The notes under the pieces: model-generated | The model's input: the letters and a program-made list of their open reading frames with translations, nothing else | Told to the model about the DNA's origin: nothing | The model's database searches: none | Program-made: the position numbers and the translations under genes | Part shown: positions 1 through 6,360 of the stretch, piece by piece | Layout: the number at the start of each line of letters is the position of its first letter | Position numbering within the stretch: the stretch's first letter is position 1 | Assembly: GCA_021734595.1 (NCBI GenBank) | Contig: JAIPIO010000226.1 | Span: forward strand, 1-6,542 | DNA: 6,542 nucleotides | From: Kiritimatiellales bacterium | Lineage (GTDB): Bacteria > Verrucomicrobiota > Kiritimatiellia > Kiritimatiellales > Pontiellaceae | Reading direction: 5' to 3'

Positions 1-675
1 GATGCACTCAGGCGCACCGGACAGTTTGAGAATACGCTGATTGTCTTCGTGAACGACAACGGGGCCTGTGCTGAAATCCCTAAAAAAGGTGGTTCCGCTT
101 CGTATATTGTGGGTAAGGCCAAAGAGCGCGGCGAGACGGTGAGTCAGGGGAACGACGTAAACGTTAAAATGGGCGCCCCGATGACTTTCAGTGCGGTGGG
201 GCCGAATTGGGCCAATGCGCAGAATACACCGATGCGCCGCTATAAAAAGAATGTGCACAACGGCGGCGCATTGACGCCAGCCATTATGCACTGGCCGGCC
301 GGACTCAAAATGCCACCCGGCACCATCACCGAGCAGCGTGGTCATCTGATTGATATGATGGCCACATGTCTGGAACTGGCTGGAATTGAATATCCTAAGA
401 CATTCAATGGAACATCACTCAAACCGCTTGATAGCCAATCTTTGGTGCCGGTGATTGAAGGAGAAACCGTTCCGCGTGATCGTGCCTACTTTTTCAGGCA
501 TGCCGGCACATCAGCCGTTGTTAAGGGCGATTTTAAGCTCGTGAAGGACAAGGGCGGGGAATGGGAACTCTACGACTTAACGAAGAACCGAACTGAAACG
601 GAAGACATCGCGGGAGAATATCCGGAACGTGTCGCAGAGCTTTCCAGACATTGGAACGATAAGTGGGGCAAATAA
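1..675 (+). CDS. Sulfatase (S1 family, PAS-like arylsulfatase), C-terminal part; 5' end outside window
   Basis: The frame is open from the first base (DALRRTGQFENTLIVF), so this is the last 224 residues of a longer protein and not a gene starting at the GTG at 49. It would hydrolyse sulfate esters, probably on a glycan, in the periplasm or outside the cell. What can be seen is the C-terminal half of the alkaline-phosphatase-like sulfatase fold: the metal-binding NDNG motif (residues 18-21 of the visible part), then ANAQNTPMRRYKKNVHNGG, the conserved segment with an active-site lysine before a GG turn, then TPAIMHWPAG and the C-terminal subdomain ending in LYDLTKNRTETEDIA. The NTPxRxYKxxxHxGG pattern is typical of large PAS-like arylsulfatases (probably SulfAtlas S1_4, from memory). 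The C-x-P-S-R formylglycine site lies upstream of the window and cannot be checked. The stop codon overlaps the next start (TAATG), which indicates translational coupling. Confidence 0.93.
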   Translation, partial: DALRRTGQFENTLIVFVNDNGACAEIPKKGGSASYIVGKAKERGETVSQGNDVNVKMGAPMTFSAVGPNWANAQNTPMRRYKKNVHNGGALTPAIMHWPAGLKMPPGTITEQRGHLIDMMATCLELAGIEYPKTFNGTSLKPLDSQSLVPVIEGETVPRDRAYFFRHAGTSAVVKGDFKLVKDKGGEWELYDLTKNRTETEDIAGEYPERVAELSRHWNDKWGK

Positions 676-2048
676 TGAAACTTCGAAGGCTGTTTCCAAT
701 GGTTGGAATACTCGTCTGCGTATCCGCATTTGCTGCTCCCAAAAATTTTATCATTATTCTGGCGGATGATCAGGGCTATGGAGATTTGAGCTGTTTTGGT
801 TCCAAACGGATTCAATCGCCGAACATTGATCAATTGGCCAGTGAAGGCATGCGAATGACCCAGTTTTATATGGCGTCATCGGTCTGCTCGCCATCGCGGG
901 CGGGTTTGTTGACCGGGCGCTTGCCCAAACGGGTTGGTGTCCCGAGAGTACTGTTCCCGCATTCAACGACCGGGTTGCCGCCGGAAGAGGTGACGATTGC
1001 TGAAATGTTCAAAACCAAAGATTACGTTACGGCGATTGTGGGTAAATGGCATTTGGGCCACCTGAAACAATTCCTGCCTACCAAACAGGGCTTTGACTCA
1101 TACTTTGGGATTCCGTACAGCAACAACATGTCGACGTCACCGGACCTGACTTATGCCAAGGACCTGAAGTTGGTGCAGGGGTGGACTGCAGAGCGGTTGC
1201 AGGGGGATCTCGCCGCTATAAAGGCCGATTCCAAATCACGGAAGGATCTCGCGCCGCTGATGCGAGGTGACGAAGTTGTCGAATATCCCGCAGACCAGAG
1301 TCAGCTCACGAAGCGGTATACCGAGGAAGCGGTAAGGTTTATTCACGAGAACAGGGATCGCAACTTCTTCCTGTACCTGGCGCACGCGATGCCGCATGTG
1401 CCCATTTTTGCATCGGATGCGTTCAAAGGCTCCGGCGAGAATCCATTCTGCGATTCCATCCACGAGATTGACTGGAGCGTTGGGCAGGTCATGAAAGCCT
1501 TGAAAGACACAGGGCTCGACCAGGATACGTTCGTCATCTACACCTCCGACAACGGCCCGGCAAGCGCCGGTTCGGCGGGGCGTCTGAGAGGGCGAAAATT
1601 CATGACCTTCGAAGGGGGCGTGCGTGTGCCGACCGTGATCTGGTCACCGGGTGAAGTAGAGGCTGGCGTAGTATGTGATGAAATGGTGTCGGCCCTGGAT
1701 CTTCTTCCTACGCTTGCCGGTTATGTCGGCGCCGAGATCCCGTCCGGCCGCGAATATGACGGGCAGGACGTCGGCGCCCTTCTGGCAGGAAAAACCGGGG
1801 CATCGCCACGTAATGTAAATTACTATTATCAAGCCACGCAGCCGGATATCGACGGGATACGCGTGGGGGATTGGAAGTTGCTGATCAAGGGTGATCGGAA
1901 TAGAAAGGGCCAGAAGCGAACGTTTGAACCGATGCTCTTCAACCTGGAAGACGATCCGTCGGAGAAGAAGAACCTGTACACTGAGCGCCCGGAAAAGGTG
2001 CAGGAGCTAAAGCAGAAGATGGAGGCGTTTGATGCGACCATTAAATAA
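675..2048 (+). CDS. Secreted sulfatase, GALNS/arylsulfatase-A-like (formylglycine-dependent)
   Basis: This 457-residue protein is a complete type I sulfatase that would release sulfate from a sulfated sugar outside the cytoplasm. The start chosen is the ATG at 675 (MKLRRLF), because it gives a clean signal peptide (residues 1-21, ending SAFAA). The GTG four codons upstream only adds VGQI. Visible motifs in order: metal ligands in ILADDQGYGD (D31, D32); CSPSR at 71-75, whose C71 should be converted to formylglycine, followed by LTGR; GKWHLG at 123-128; HAMPHVP at 237-243; TSDNG at 290-294; and the active-site lysine region GRKFMTFEGGVRVP (K308, E313-G315). The C-terminal subdomain carries VGDWKLL and LFNLEDDPSEKKNL. 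All core catalytic elements are intact and the length is normal. The start overlaps the preceding stop by 1 nt, and the next gene begins 17 nt before this one ends, so it sits in a coupled operon. Maturation needs a formylglycine-generating enzyme or anSME encoded elsewhere. Substrate is unknown. Confidence 0.95.
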   Translation: MKLRRLFPMVGILVCVSAFAAPKNFIIILADDQGYGDLSCFGSKRIQSPNIDQLASEGMRMTQFYMASSVCSPSRAGLLTGRLPKRVGVPRVLFPHSTTGLPPEEVTIAEMFKTKDYVTAIVGKWHLGHLKQFLPTKQGFDSYFGIPYSNNMSTSPDLTYAKDLKLVQGWTAERLQGDLAAIKADSKSRKDLAPLMRGDEVVEYPADQSQLTKRYTEEAVRFIHENRDRNFFLYLAHAMPHVPIFASDAFKGSGENPFCDSIHEIDWSVGQVMKALKDTGLDQDTFVIYTSDNGPASAGSAGRLRGRKFMTFEGGVRVPTVIWSPGEVEAGVVCDEMVSALDLLPTLAGYVGAEIPSGREYDGQDVGALLAGKTGASPRNVNYYYQATQPDIDGIRVGDWKLLIKGDRNRKGQKRTFEPMLFNLEDDPSEKKNLYTERPEKVQELKQKMEAFDATIK

Positions 2049-3639
2049 AATTCTGACAGTCCTCTTGTTCGGAACCGTTTCTTCTTTTGCGGCAGAGCGG
2101 CCGAATATGGTTTTCTTTTTTGCGGACGACTGGGGGCGTCATGCCAGTGCGTATGCCGCGCTGGACGGGCCGGGTACGGTGAATGATTGTATCCAGACAC
2201 CGCACTTCGATCAGCTGGCAAGGGAAGGCGTGTTGTTCAATAATGCCTACGTCAGTGCGCCATCCTGCACGCCTTGCCGGAGCGCATTGTTGGCGGGGCA
2301 GCATTTCTGGCGCACGGGCACGGGGGCTGTGTTGACGAGTGCTTGGGATGATTCGCTTCCGGCTTATCCGCTGCTGTTGGAAGAGTCGGGGTATCACATT
2401 GGTTTTGCCAACAAGGTCTGGGGGCCGGGGGTGCCGATGAATGCTCCCTATGGCGGGGCTCGGAATCAATACAACAAAGCAGGAAAATCCATCTGTCATA
2501 TTTCCTATACGGTGGCGGGCAGTATGAAAAAAGGAAAAACCCTTGAGGAAGCCAAGGAGGAAGTCATGGTGACGGTTCGCCGGAATTTTCGCGACTTTCT
2601 GGCTGCCCGGGAAGAGGGCGAACCGTTCTGCTTCTGGTTTGGCCCCACCACGACGCACCGCAAATGGGTCAGAGGCTCCGGGCAGGCACAATGGGGAACT
2701 GATTCGGATGACCTGAAAGGAAAAATGCCGCCGTTCCTTCCCGATGTACATGAAGTGAGGGAAGATCTGAATGATTATTTTGGCCAGGCCATGGCGTTCG
2801 ATATGGCAGTCGGGACGTTGGTTGCCGAGCTGAAACGGATCGGTGAATACGACAACACGCTCATTGCCGTTTCGGGTGATCACGGCGCGCCGGGATTTCC
2901 GCATGGAAAATGCAACCTCTATGATTTTGGATCGCGCGTGCCGCTGGTGCTGTCGGGGCCGGGCGTGAAGGGCGGGCGTGTGGTGGAAGATTTTGTGTCG
3001 CTGCCGGATCTGGCGCCGACCTTCCTGGAAACCGGGAGTGTGGATGTCCCGGAATCGATGACGGCGAAATCACTTTGGCCGGTGCTGGAATCTGATGCCG
3101 CAGGCTGGGTCGACCCAACTCGCACGCAGGCCTATATCGGGCGCGAGCGCCATGTGCCTTCTGCCCGGGCGGGAAACCTGCCGTATCCGCAGCGGGCCAT
3201 CCGCACCAAGGACTATCTGTTGATCATTAACTTTAAGCCGGAGCGCTATCCGTTGGGAGATCCTTACAAGCTCGATACACCGCAGGAGCCGGATGCGGAT
3301 GCCATGATGGCGAACACGAAGGCCACGCTTCCGGATGAAGATGCCGGGCCGACCAAAGCCTGGTTGGTATCGAATCGCAACCACCCCGAATGGCGGCCGT
3401 ATTTCGACCGGGCCTACGGCAAACGACCGCGCCTTGAGCTCTACAACCTGAAAAAGGATCCGCATCAAATCAACAATGTTGCCCTACAGCCGGAATGCCG
3501 CGAGGTGGTGGCGCGGTTGGAGAAAAAGCTCATGACCGAACTGGAGACCTCCCGCGACCCGCGGCTGATCGACGGCGGTCGTTATTTTGAAGAGCAGGAA
3601 AAATTCAGCGCGGCTTATAAGAACGCGCAGAAAAAGTAG
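2032..3639 (+). CDS. Secreted sulfatase, heparan N-sulfatase (sulfamidase)-like, with CTPCR active site
   Basis: This 535-residue sulfatase has a signal peptide (residues 1-21, MRPLNKIL to SSFAA) and starts at the ATG at 2032, inside the end of the previous gene (17 nt overlap). A TTG one codon earlier is less likely. Seen in order: PNMVFFFADDWGRHAS (metal ligands D32, D33); PSCTPCRSALLAGQHFWRTG, with C79 as the expected formylglycine precursor and Cys82 where most sulfatases have Ser; NKVWGPG at 127-133 in place of GKWHLG, keeping K128 but without the histidine; TTTHRKW (H209); SGDHG (D283, H284) instead of SDNG; and HGKCNLYDFGSRVP (K293). The C-terminal subdomain ends with LELYNLKKDPHQINN. 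The DDWGRHAS, GDHG and CTPCR patterns recall sulfamidase-like sulfatases that I know from planctomycete-type genomes, so I infer an S1 subfamily near heparan N-sulfatase. Actual N- versus O-sulfate specificity cannot be read here. It may be active, since the key Cys, Asp, His and Lys positions remain. Confidence 0.93.
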   Translation: MRPLNKILTVLLFGTVSSFAAERPNMVFFFADDWGRHASAYAALDGPGTVNDCIQTPHFDQLAREGVLFNNAYVSAPSCTPCRSALLAGQHFWRTGTGAVLTSAWDDSLPAYPLLLEESGYHIGFANKVWGPGVPMNAPYGGARNQYNKAGKSICHISYTVAGSMKKGKTLEEAKEEVMVTVRRNFRDFLAAREEGEPFCFWFGPTTTHRKWVRGSGQAQWGTDSDDLKGKMPPFLPDVHEVREDLNDYFGQAMAFDMAVGTLVAELKRIGEYDNTLIAVSGDHGAPGFPHGKCNLYDFGSRVPLVLSGPGVKGGRVVEDFVSLPDLAPTFLETGSVDVPESMTAKSLWPVLESDAAGWVDPTRTQAYIGRERHVPSARAGNLPYPQRAIRTKDYLLIINFKPERYPLGDPYKLDTPQEPDADAMMANTKATLPDEDAGPTKAWLVSNRNHPEWRPYFDRAYGKRPRLELYNLKKDPHQINNVALQPECREVVARLEKKLMTELETSRDPRLIDGGRYFEEQEKFSAAYKNAQKK

Positions 3640-3665
3640 AGAATCCTGCGAGCATCTGTGGGAAT

Positions 3666-3671
3666 AGGAGG
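3666..3671 (+). promoter_or_regulatory. Shine-Dalgarno AGGAGG for the DUF1080 gene
   Basis: A perfect AGGAGG lies 4 nt before the ATG at 3676. It decides the start against an in-frame GTG at 3658, which lies upstream of the SD and would add a non-signal-like N-terminus. The three sulfatase genes upstream overlap their neighbours and have no comparable site visible, so this gene is probably initiated independently within the same transcript. I see no convincing promoter in the 36-nt gap. Confidence 0.7.
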
Positions 3672-3675
3672 AAAC

Positions 3676-4425
3676 ATGAAGCTATTACTGAAACTCGCCG
3701 GAATCAGTTTGATCATCACATGCGCCGCAGTGGCAAAGAATAACTTTCCGAAGCTTAGGAATGGATGGCATGTCCATGACATGGAGCGTCCGCTGCCGAA
3801 GGTGGTGACGCCGGGCAAGACGGATTCGCAGGCGCCAACGGATGCGATTATTCTGTTTGACGGCAGTAATTTTGACGAGTGGACCGGAAAGAATGGCAAC
3901 ATACCCTGGAAACTGTGCGACGGTTTCATGGAAGTGGTACCCAAGGCCGGCAGTATTTCCACCAAACGCAAGTTTGGCGATATGCAGCTCCATTTCGAGT
4001 GGGCGGTGCCCAGCCATTCGGAAGAGGTGGCGCAGCGCAAAGGCAACAGCGGTATCTACATTATGGGGTATTATGAAATCCAGATCATGGATGCCTGGGA
4101 AAACACGGCCTATCCCGACGGCATGGCCGGTGCGGTCTACGGCCAGAACCCGGCACTGGTGAACGTCGCGAAAAAGCCGGGCGAATGGCAAAGCTTCGAC
4201 ATCGTTTTCAAGGCACCGGTCTTTAAGGATGGTACATTGGTGAGTCCCGCGTATGTAACGGTTTTTCAGAACGGTGTGCTGGTACAGAACCACATCGAAA
4301 TATATGGGCCGACCGCGCACAACAAGGCGCCGTCCTACAAAGCGCACGCCGACAAACTGCCTTTCGTGCTGCAGAATCACGGGGAACCGGTGCGCTTCCG
4401 CAATATCTGGATTCGCGAACTATAA
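3676..4425 (+). CDS. Secreted DUF1080 protein (3-keto-disaccharide hydrolase domain, PF06439-like)
   Basis: This 249-residue protein has a signal peptide (MKLLLKLAGISLIITCAAVA, cleavage expected near residue 20). The Cys16 context IITC is a poor lipobox, so a soluble exported protein is more likely than a lipoprotein. The short linker GWHVHDMERPLPKVVTPG is followed by the concanavalin-like DUF1080 fold: LFDGSNFDEWTGK (60-72), GFMEVVP, FGDMQLHFEW, RKGNSGIYIMGYYEIQIMDAW (centred on 122-141, with the SGIY and YEIQI signatures), KKPGEWQSFDIVF, and the terminal PVRFRNIWIREL. The family is annotated as 3-keto-disaccharide hydrolase, acting on glycosides oxidised at C3, and is strongly expanded in Planctomycetes, Verrucomicrobia and Kiritimatiellota. 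Length and motif order are normal. Coming 36 nt after three sulfatases on the same strand, it probably acts on the desulfated sugar, but the substrate is inference. No oxidoreductase that would make a 3-keto sugar is visible in the window. Confidence 0.92.
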   Translation: MKLLLKLAGISLIITCAAVAKNNFPKLRNGWHVHDMERPLPKVVTPGKTDSQAPTDAIILFDGSNFDEWTGKNGNIPWKLCDGFMEVVPKAGSISTKRKFGDMQLHFEWAVPSHSEEVAQRKGNSGIYIMGYYEIQIMDAWENTAYPDGMAGAVYGQNPALVNVAKKPGEWQSFDIVFKAPVFKDGTLVSPAYVTVFQNGVLVQNHIEIYGPTAHNKAPSYKAHADKLPFVLQNHGEPVRFRNIWIREL

Positions 4426-4449
4426 TGAACAGATAACGAAAACCATCTT

Positions 4450-4620
4450 ATGAATAAACGGATTGCATAAATGGGACTCGTTGTGATTGCGCATGGAGCG
4501 CGGGCAGACAGCCGAAGCGTAGCGAAGACCGCCGAAGGCCAACCCAACATCCTGTGGATCATTACTGACGGCTATCGGCTGCATTTGTGGGAGTTCGCAA
4601 GGAATCAGGGCATCCGGTAG
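4450..4620 (+). pseudogene. Decayed 5' end of a fourth sulfatase (signal peptide plus first strand only)
   Basis: Starting 24 nt after the DUF1080 stop, one frame reads MNKRIA, an in-frame TAA (4468-4470), then MGLVVIAHGARA, a short charged stretch DSRSVAKTAEGQ, and PNILWIITD (4543-4569), followed by an unrelated-looking tail and TAG at 4618. PNILWIITD is the classic first beta-strand and first metal-ligand Asp of S1 sulfatases. The part before it is a good signal peptide if the stop is read as Leu (TTA to TAA is one substitution), giving MNKRIALMGLVVIAHGARA. The second Asp (usual DD), the CxPSR site and everything downstream are missing, so it cannot be an active enzyme. The 49-codon ORF from 4471 could still be translated, but I see no good ribosome-binding site. 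It would have been the next gene of the operon. The last 16 nt overlap the 3' end of the convergent barrel gene, so the deletion endpoint probably lies between 4570 and 4605. Confidence 0.72.
4511..4538 (+). repeat. Short GCCGAAG-type repeat block inside the sulfatase remnant
   Basis: GCCGAAG occurs at 4511 and again exactly 20 nt later at 4531, with a related AGCGAAG at 4521 between them. The block encodes the charged stretch between the signal peptide end (ARA) and PNILWIITD, where sulfatases such as the two complete ones here have only 1-3 residues. This suggests that the stretch was inserted or expanded. It is a direct repeat, not a hairpin: no CTTCGGC complement is present on the same strand. 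Whether it is a dispersed genomic repeat cannot be judged from one copy. Confidence 0.4.
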
Positions 4621-5255
4621 ATCACGCCGGCAGAACCGGTAATCACATTATAATCGTCGTCCCCGACCTGCTGGTGACCCAACTCGAAGATGTACACAAT
4701 CCGGTCCTTGAGGCCGTGGTCGAATTCAAACCCGCCCGATACCGTTAAGCTGTCGCCGGATTCACTCGCGCTGGACACAAAGCCGTTTTCATTATAGCGC
4801 TCTTCCGATTCCCACCAGATCCAGCCGATGGTGCCGAAGAAGGTCCAGCGTTCGGATATCGGCAGGCGCCCTTGAAAGAAGAGGCTCCAGCCATCCGATT
4901 CTTGTTCACCGCTGATGCTTCCGGCAGTCCAGGAATTCCCGCTGCCGTCGGATGTTGCACTCAACCTGAATTCCCCGAAATAGCTGTAGGCGCCTCCCAC
5001 GGAGGCATAGGGGCAGAATTGATACCCACCGAACAGCTTGTATACCGGCTCCGAGGTGTCGGTGCTCCTTCCACTCAACGAACCGTCGTCCCAGTCATCA
5101 GTCACATCGCTGTGTCCATACCCAAGGGTGGCTCCGCCGAATAAACCTTTGGCAGGTGTTTCGGGAACCCACATCTGGGCGAGCGTCCGTGGCGCGGATG
5201 ACCCAAGTGCCAGAATCAGGATAATCCCGATTTGTATTGCCGCCTTCATCTTCAT
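4605..5255 (-). CDS. Small outer-membrane beta-barrel protein (OmpA/opacity-like, PF13505-type)
   Basis: This 216-residue protein has a signal peptide (MKMKAAIQIGIILILALGSS, cleavage expected around A26). The ATG at 5255 is chosen because an AGGAGG lies 6 nt upstream. The longer in-frame start at 5330 would place 25 charged residues before the signal peptide. The mature part shows alternating hydrophobic and polar strands with aromatic girdles and long Gly/Ser/Asp loops: GLFGGATLGYGHSD (37-50), VYKLFGGYQF (71-80), YASVGGAYSYFGEF (83-96), GWSLFFQGRLPI (122-133), WTFFGTIGWIWW (137-148), SLTVSGGFEF (169-178), IVYIFELGHQQVG (186-198) and VITGSAGVIYRM (204-215). That is consistent with an eight-stranded barrel. 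Loops rich in Asp/Ser (52-69, 100-121) would face outward. It ends in MP rather than the usual terminal aromatic residue. It is convergent with the sulfatase operon and divergent from the next gene, so a direct part in glycan use is not shown. Specific function is unknown. Confidence 0.83.
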   Translation of the reverse strand: MKMKAAIQIGIILILALGSSAPRTLAQMWVPETPAKGLFGGATLGYGHSDVTDDWDDGSLSGRSTDTSEPVYKLFGGYQFCPYASVGGAYSYFGEFRLSATSDGSGNSWTAGSISGEQESDGWSLFFQGRLPISERWTFFGTIGWIWWESEERYNENGFVSSASESGDSLTVSGGFEFDHGLKDRIVYIFELGHQQVGDDDYNVITGSAGVIYRMP

Positions 5256-5261
5256 TTCCCC

Positions 5262-5267
5262 CCTCCT
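5262..5267 (-). promoter_or_regulatory. Shine-Dalgarno AGGAGG for the beta-barrel gene
   Basis: Read on the minus strand, AAAGGAGG is followed by GGGGAA and then the ATG at 5255, a spacing of 6 nt. This fixes the start at MKMKAAIQ, directly before the hydrophobic signal-peptide core. A second ATG two codons later (5249) would be 12 nt away and is less likely. Confidence 0.75.
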
Positions 5268-5395
5268 TTGCTTATGGGTTATCCTCTGTTGCCTCGTCGG
5301 CCATTTATGCCTTTTCGACAGGCGATGCAAGGGGAAAAATGTGGGTCAAAATGTGAGACGAGAGCGCATGTTTTTGTTACTCTTCGTGCCACGTA

Positions 5396-5402
5396 AAAGG
5401 AG
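5396..5402 (+). promoter_or_regulatory. Shine-Dalgarno AAAGGAG for the membrane-anchored protein gene
   Basis: AAAGGAG ends 7 nt before the ATG at 5410. It supports that start over much longer in-frame extensions, which would run backwards into the barrel gene on the other strand. Confidence 0.7.
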
Positions 5403-5409
5403 CGATCCC

Positions 5410-6339
5410 ATGGTTAAAAACATTATTATCGCTGTACAAAGCCTGTTCGTGATTGGACTGGGAGCCTATGTTGTTACTTCAAATAGGGGCGGGCAGCCGG
5501 AACCCCTTCCAGCGGCGCAGAGTGGGATAGCTAAGGAAAATGCAGAAGCACCTTCTTCTGTAGAATCCAAACAGGTTCAGGACACCAAGCAGTTGAGCAA
5601 GGCCCACAATCTGATTGCGGCGCTATATGAGGAAAACCAGGCATTGGAAAAGGAAACTGAGCCCAGTCTGGAAAAAGGCATCAAGCAGCTGGTTGAATCA
5701 CCCGGAATGCAGAACGTCATCCGCAAGGATGCCAGCCGGAAGGTAAAGCACAACTATGCCGGCTTGTTTAAAAAGCTTGGGTTCGGGCCGGAGCAGGAAG
5801 CGGCGCTCATGGCGATGCTTGTTGATCAGAAGGTCGAAAGCGCCGGAACCGATATCCAGTGGATGGCGGGCAACATTGAAGAGGCGGCCAAGCAGATGGT
5901 TGCCGCGCGCGAAAAAATACACCAGCAGATCCTGGAGCAGTTTGGGCAGGAAGCGCTGGATGAATATCGCTACTGGGAAGCGACCGAAGATGAACGCAAG
6001 GCCGTCACAAAGATGAACCGGGATCTGGGGGAAAACAGATTGGACGGAGAGGCATCGGACATGCTCGTGGGTATGATGTATGACACACTTGGCGAATTCA
6101 AGGAACTCGACTACCTCGGCCAACCCGAAAATTTTGACCCACGTGACTTCAATCCCGAGTACCGTGAAAATATCATGGGTCAGGTTGATCAGCTGCACGG
6201 GCGCTATCTTGAGCAAGCCGCAGCAACGCTCTCTCCCCTGCAGCTCGCTACCTACGAAGCCACCCTCAGTCAGCAACGCAAAGATCTGGAGCAGTTCCTG
6301 AGATACACATTTAACCTAATGAGCAAGGAAAATCCATAA
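5410..6339 (+). CDS. Membrane-anchored, helix-rich periplasmic protein of unknown function
   Basis: This 309-residue protein has one N-terminal hydrophobic segment (residues 4-22, NIIIAVQSLFVIGLGAYVV) preceded by a lysine. No signal-peptidase site is evident, so it is probably an uncleaved anchor with the rest in the periplasm. A Pro/Ser/Glu-rich linker (27-55) leads to a long, highly charged helical region (56-205) with coiled-coil character around LIAALYEENQALEKETE. YAGLFKKLGFGPEQEAALM (116-134), FGQEALDEYRYWEATEDER (178-196) and the C-terminal AATLSPLQLATYEATL (271-286) carry L-x-P-x-Q-like helix caps, similar in style to Spy/CpxP (LTxxQ) proteins. The order 'LFxxLxxxPEQ ... EALxEYxxWE' recalls, from memory, an uncharacterised family in Verrucomicrobia- and Planctomycete-like genomes, often near regulatory genes, but none is visible here. 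There are no cysteines and no catalytic motif. The start at 5410 is supported by its ribosome-binding site. It could be a stress-sensing or chaperone-like protein, but this is only a guess. Confidence 0.82.
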   Translation: MVKNIIIAVQSLFVIGLGAYVVTSNRGGQPEPLPAAQSGIAKENAEAPSSVESKQVQDTKQLSKAHNLIAALYEENQALEKETEPSLEKGIKQLVESPGMQNVIRKDASRKVKHNYAGLFKKLGFGPEQEAALMAMLVDQKVESAGTDIQWMAGNIEEAAKQMVAAREKIHQQILEQFGQEALDEYRYWEATEDERKAVTKMNRDLGENRLDGEASDMLVGMMYDTLGEFKELDYLGQPENFDPRDFNPEYRENIMGQVDQLHGRYLEQAAATLSPLQLATYEATLSQQRKDLEQFLRYTFNLMSKENP

Positions 6340-6342
6340 ACC

Positions 6343-6360
6343 TGCTGCCCACAGCATTTT
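6343..6360 (+). terminator. Weak candidate intrinsic terminator
   Basis: Three bases after the TAA of the preceding gene, TGCTG-CCCA-CAGCA can form a 5-bp stem with a 4-nt loop, followed directly by TTTT. The stem is short for a strong terminator, but position and T-tract fit the role. Confidence 0.35.

Larger units (their letters stand above)
5256..5409. promoter_or_regulatory. Divergent intergenic region (promoters expected, not identified)
   Basis: The 154 bases lie between two gene starts pointing away from each other, so promoters for both must lie here or nearby. I can place the two ribosome-binding sites but no promoter with confidence. One TTGACA-like hexamer, TCGACA, occurs near 5316 on the + strand, but it lacks a good -10 at the right distance. 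No clear operator palindrome or riboswitch-like structure is visible. Confidence 0.35.

Noticed and set aside
49..51. GTG at 49 as the start of the first gene
   Set aside because: The same frame is open to base 1 and reads as sulfatase sequence upstream, so the gene simply enters from outside the window.
2041..2904. Long minus-strand open frame (287 codons) opposite the third sulfatase
   Set aside because: It is the antisense shadow of a gene with intact sulfatase motifs. Its translation is Arg/Pro/His-rich with no domain signal.
3685..4380. Minus-strand open frame (231 codons) opposite the DUF1080 gene
   Set aside because: It lies wholly inside a well-supported gene and its product has no recognisable features.
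5256..5330. Longer start for the beta-barrel protein at 5330
   Set aside because: The extra 25 residues are highly charged and would precede the signal peptide. AGGAGG at 5262-5267 supports the ATG at 5255.
5316..5345. TCGACA as a -35 box for the membrane-anchored protein gene
   Set aside because: No acceptable -10 hexamer lies 16-18 nt downstream, so it is not listed as a promoter.
5038..5409. N-terminal extension of the membrane-anchored protein back to 5038
   Set aside because: It would overlap the barrel gene antisense and place over 120 residues before the anchor. The AAAGGAG site points to the ATG at 5410.
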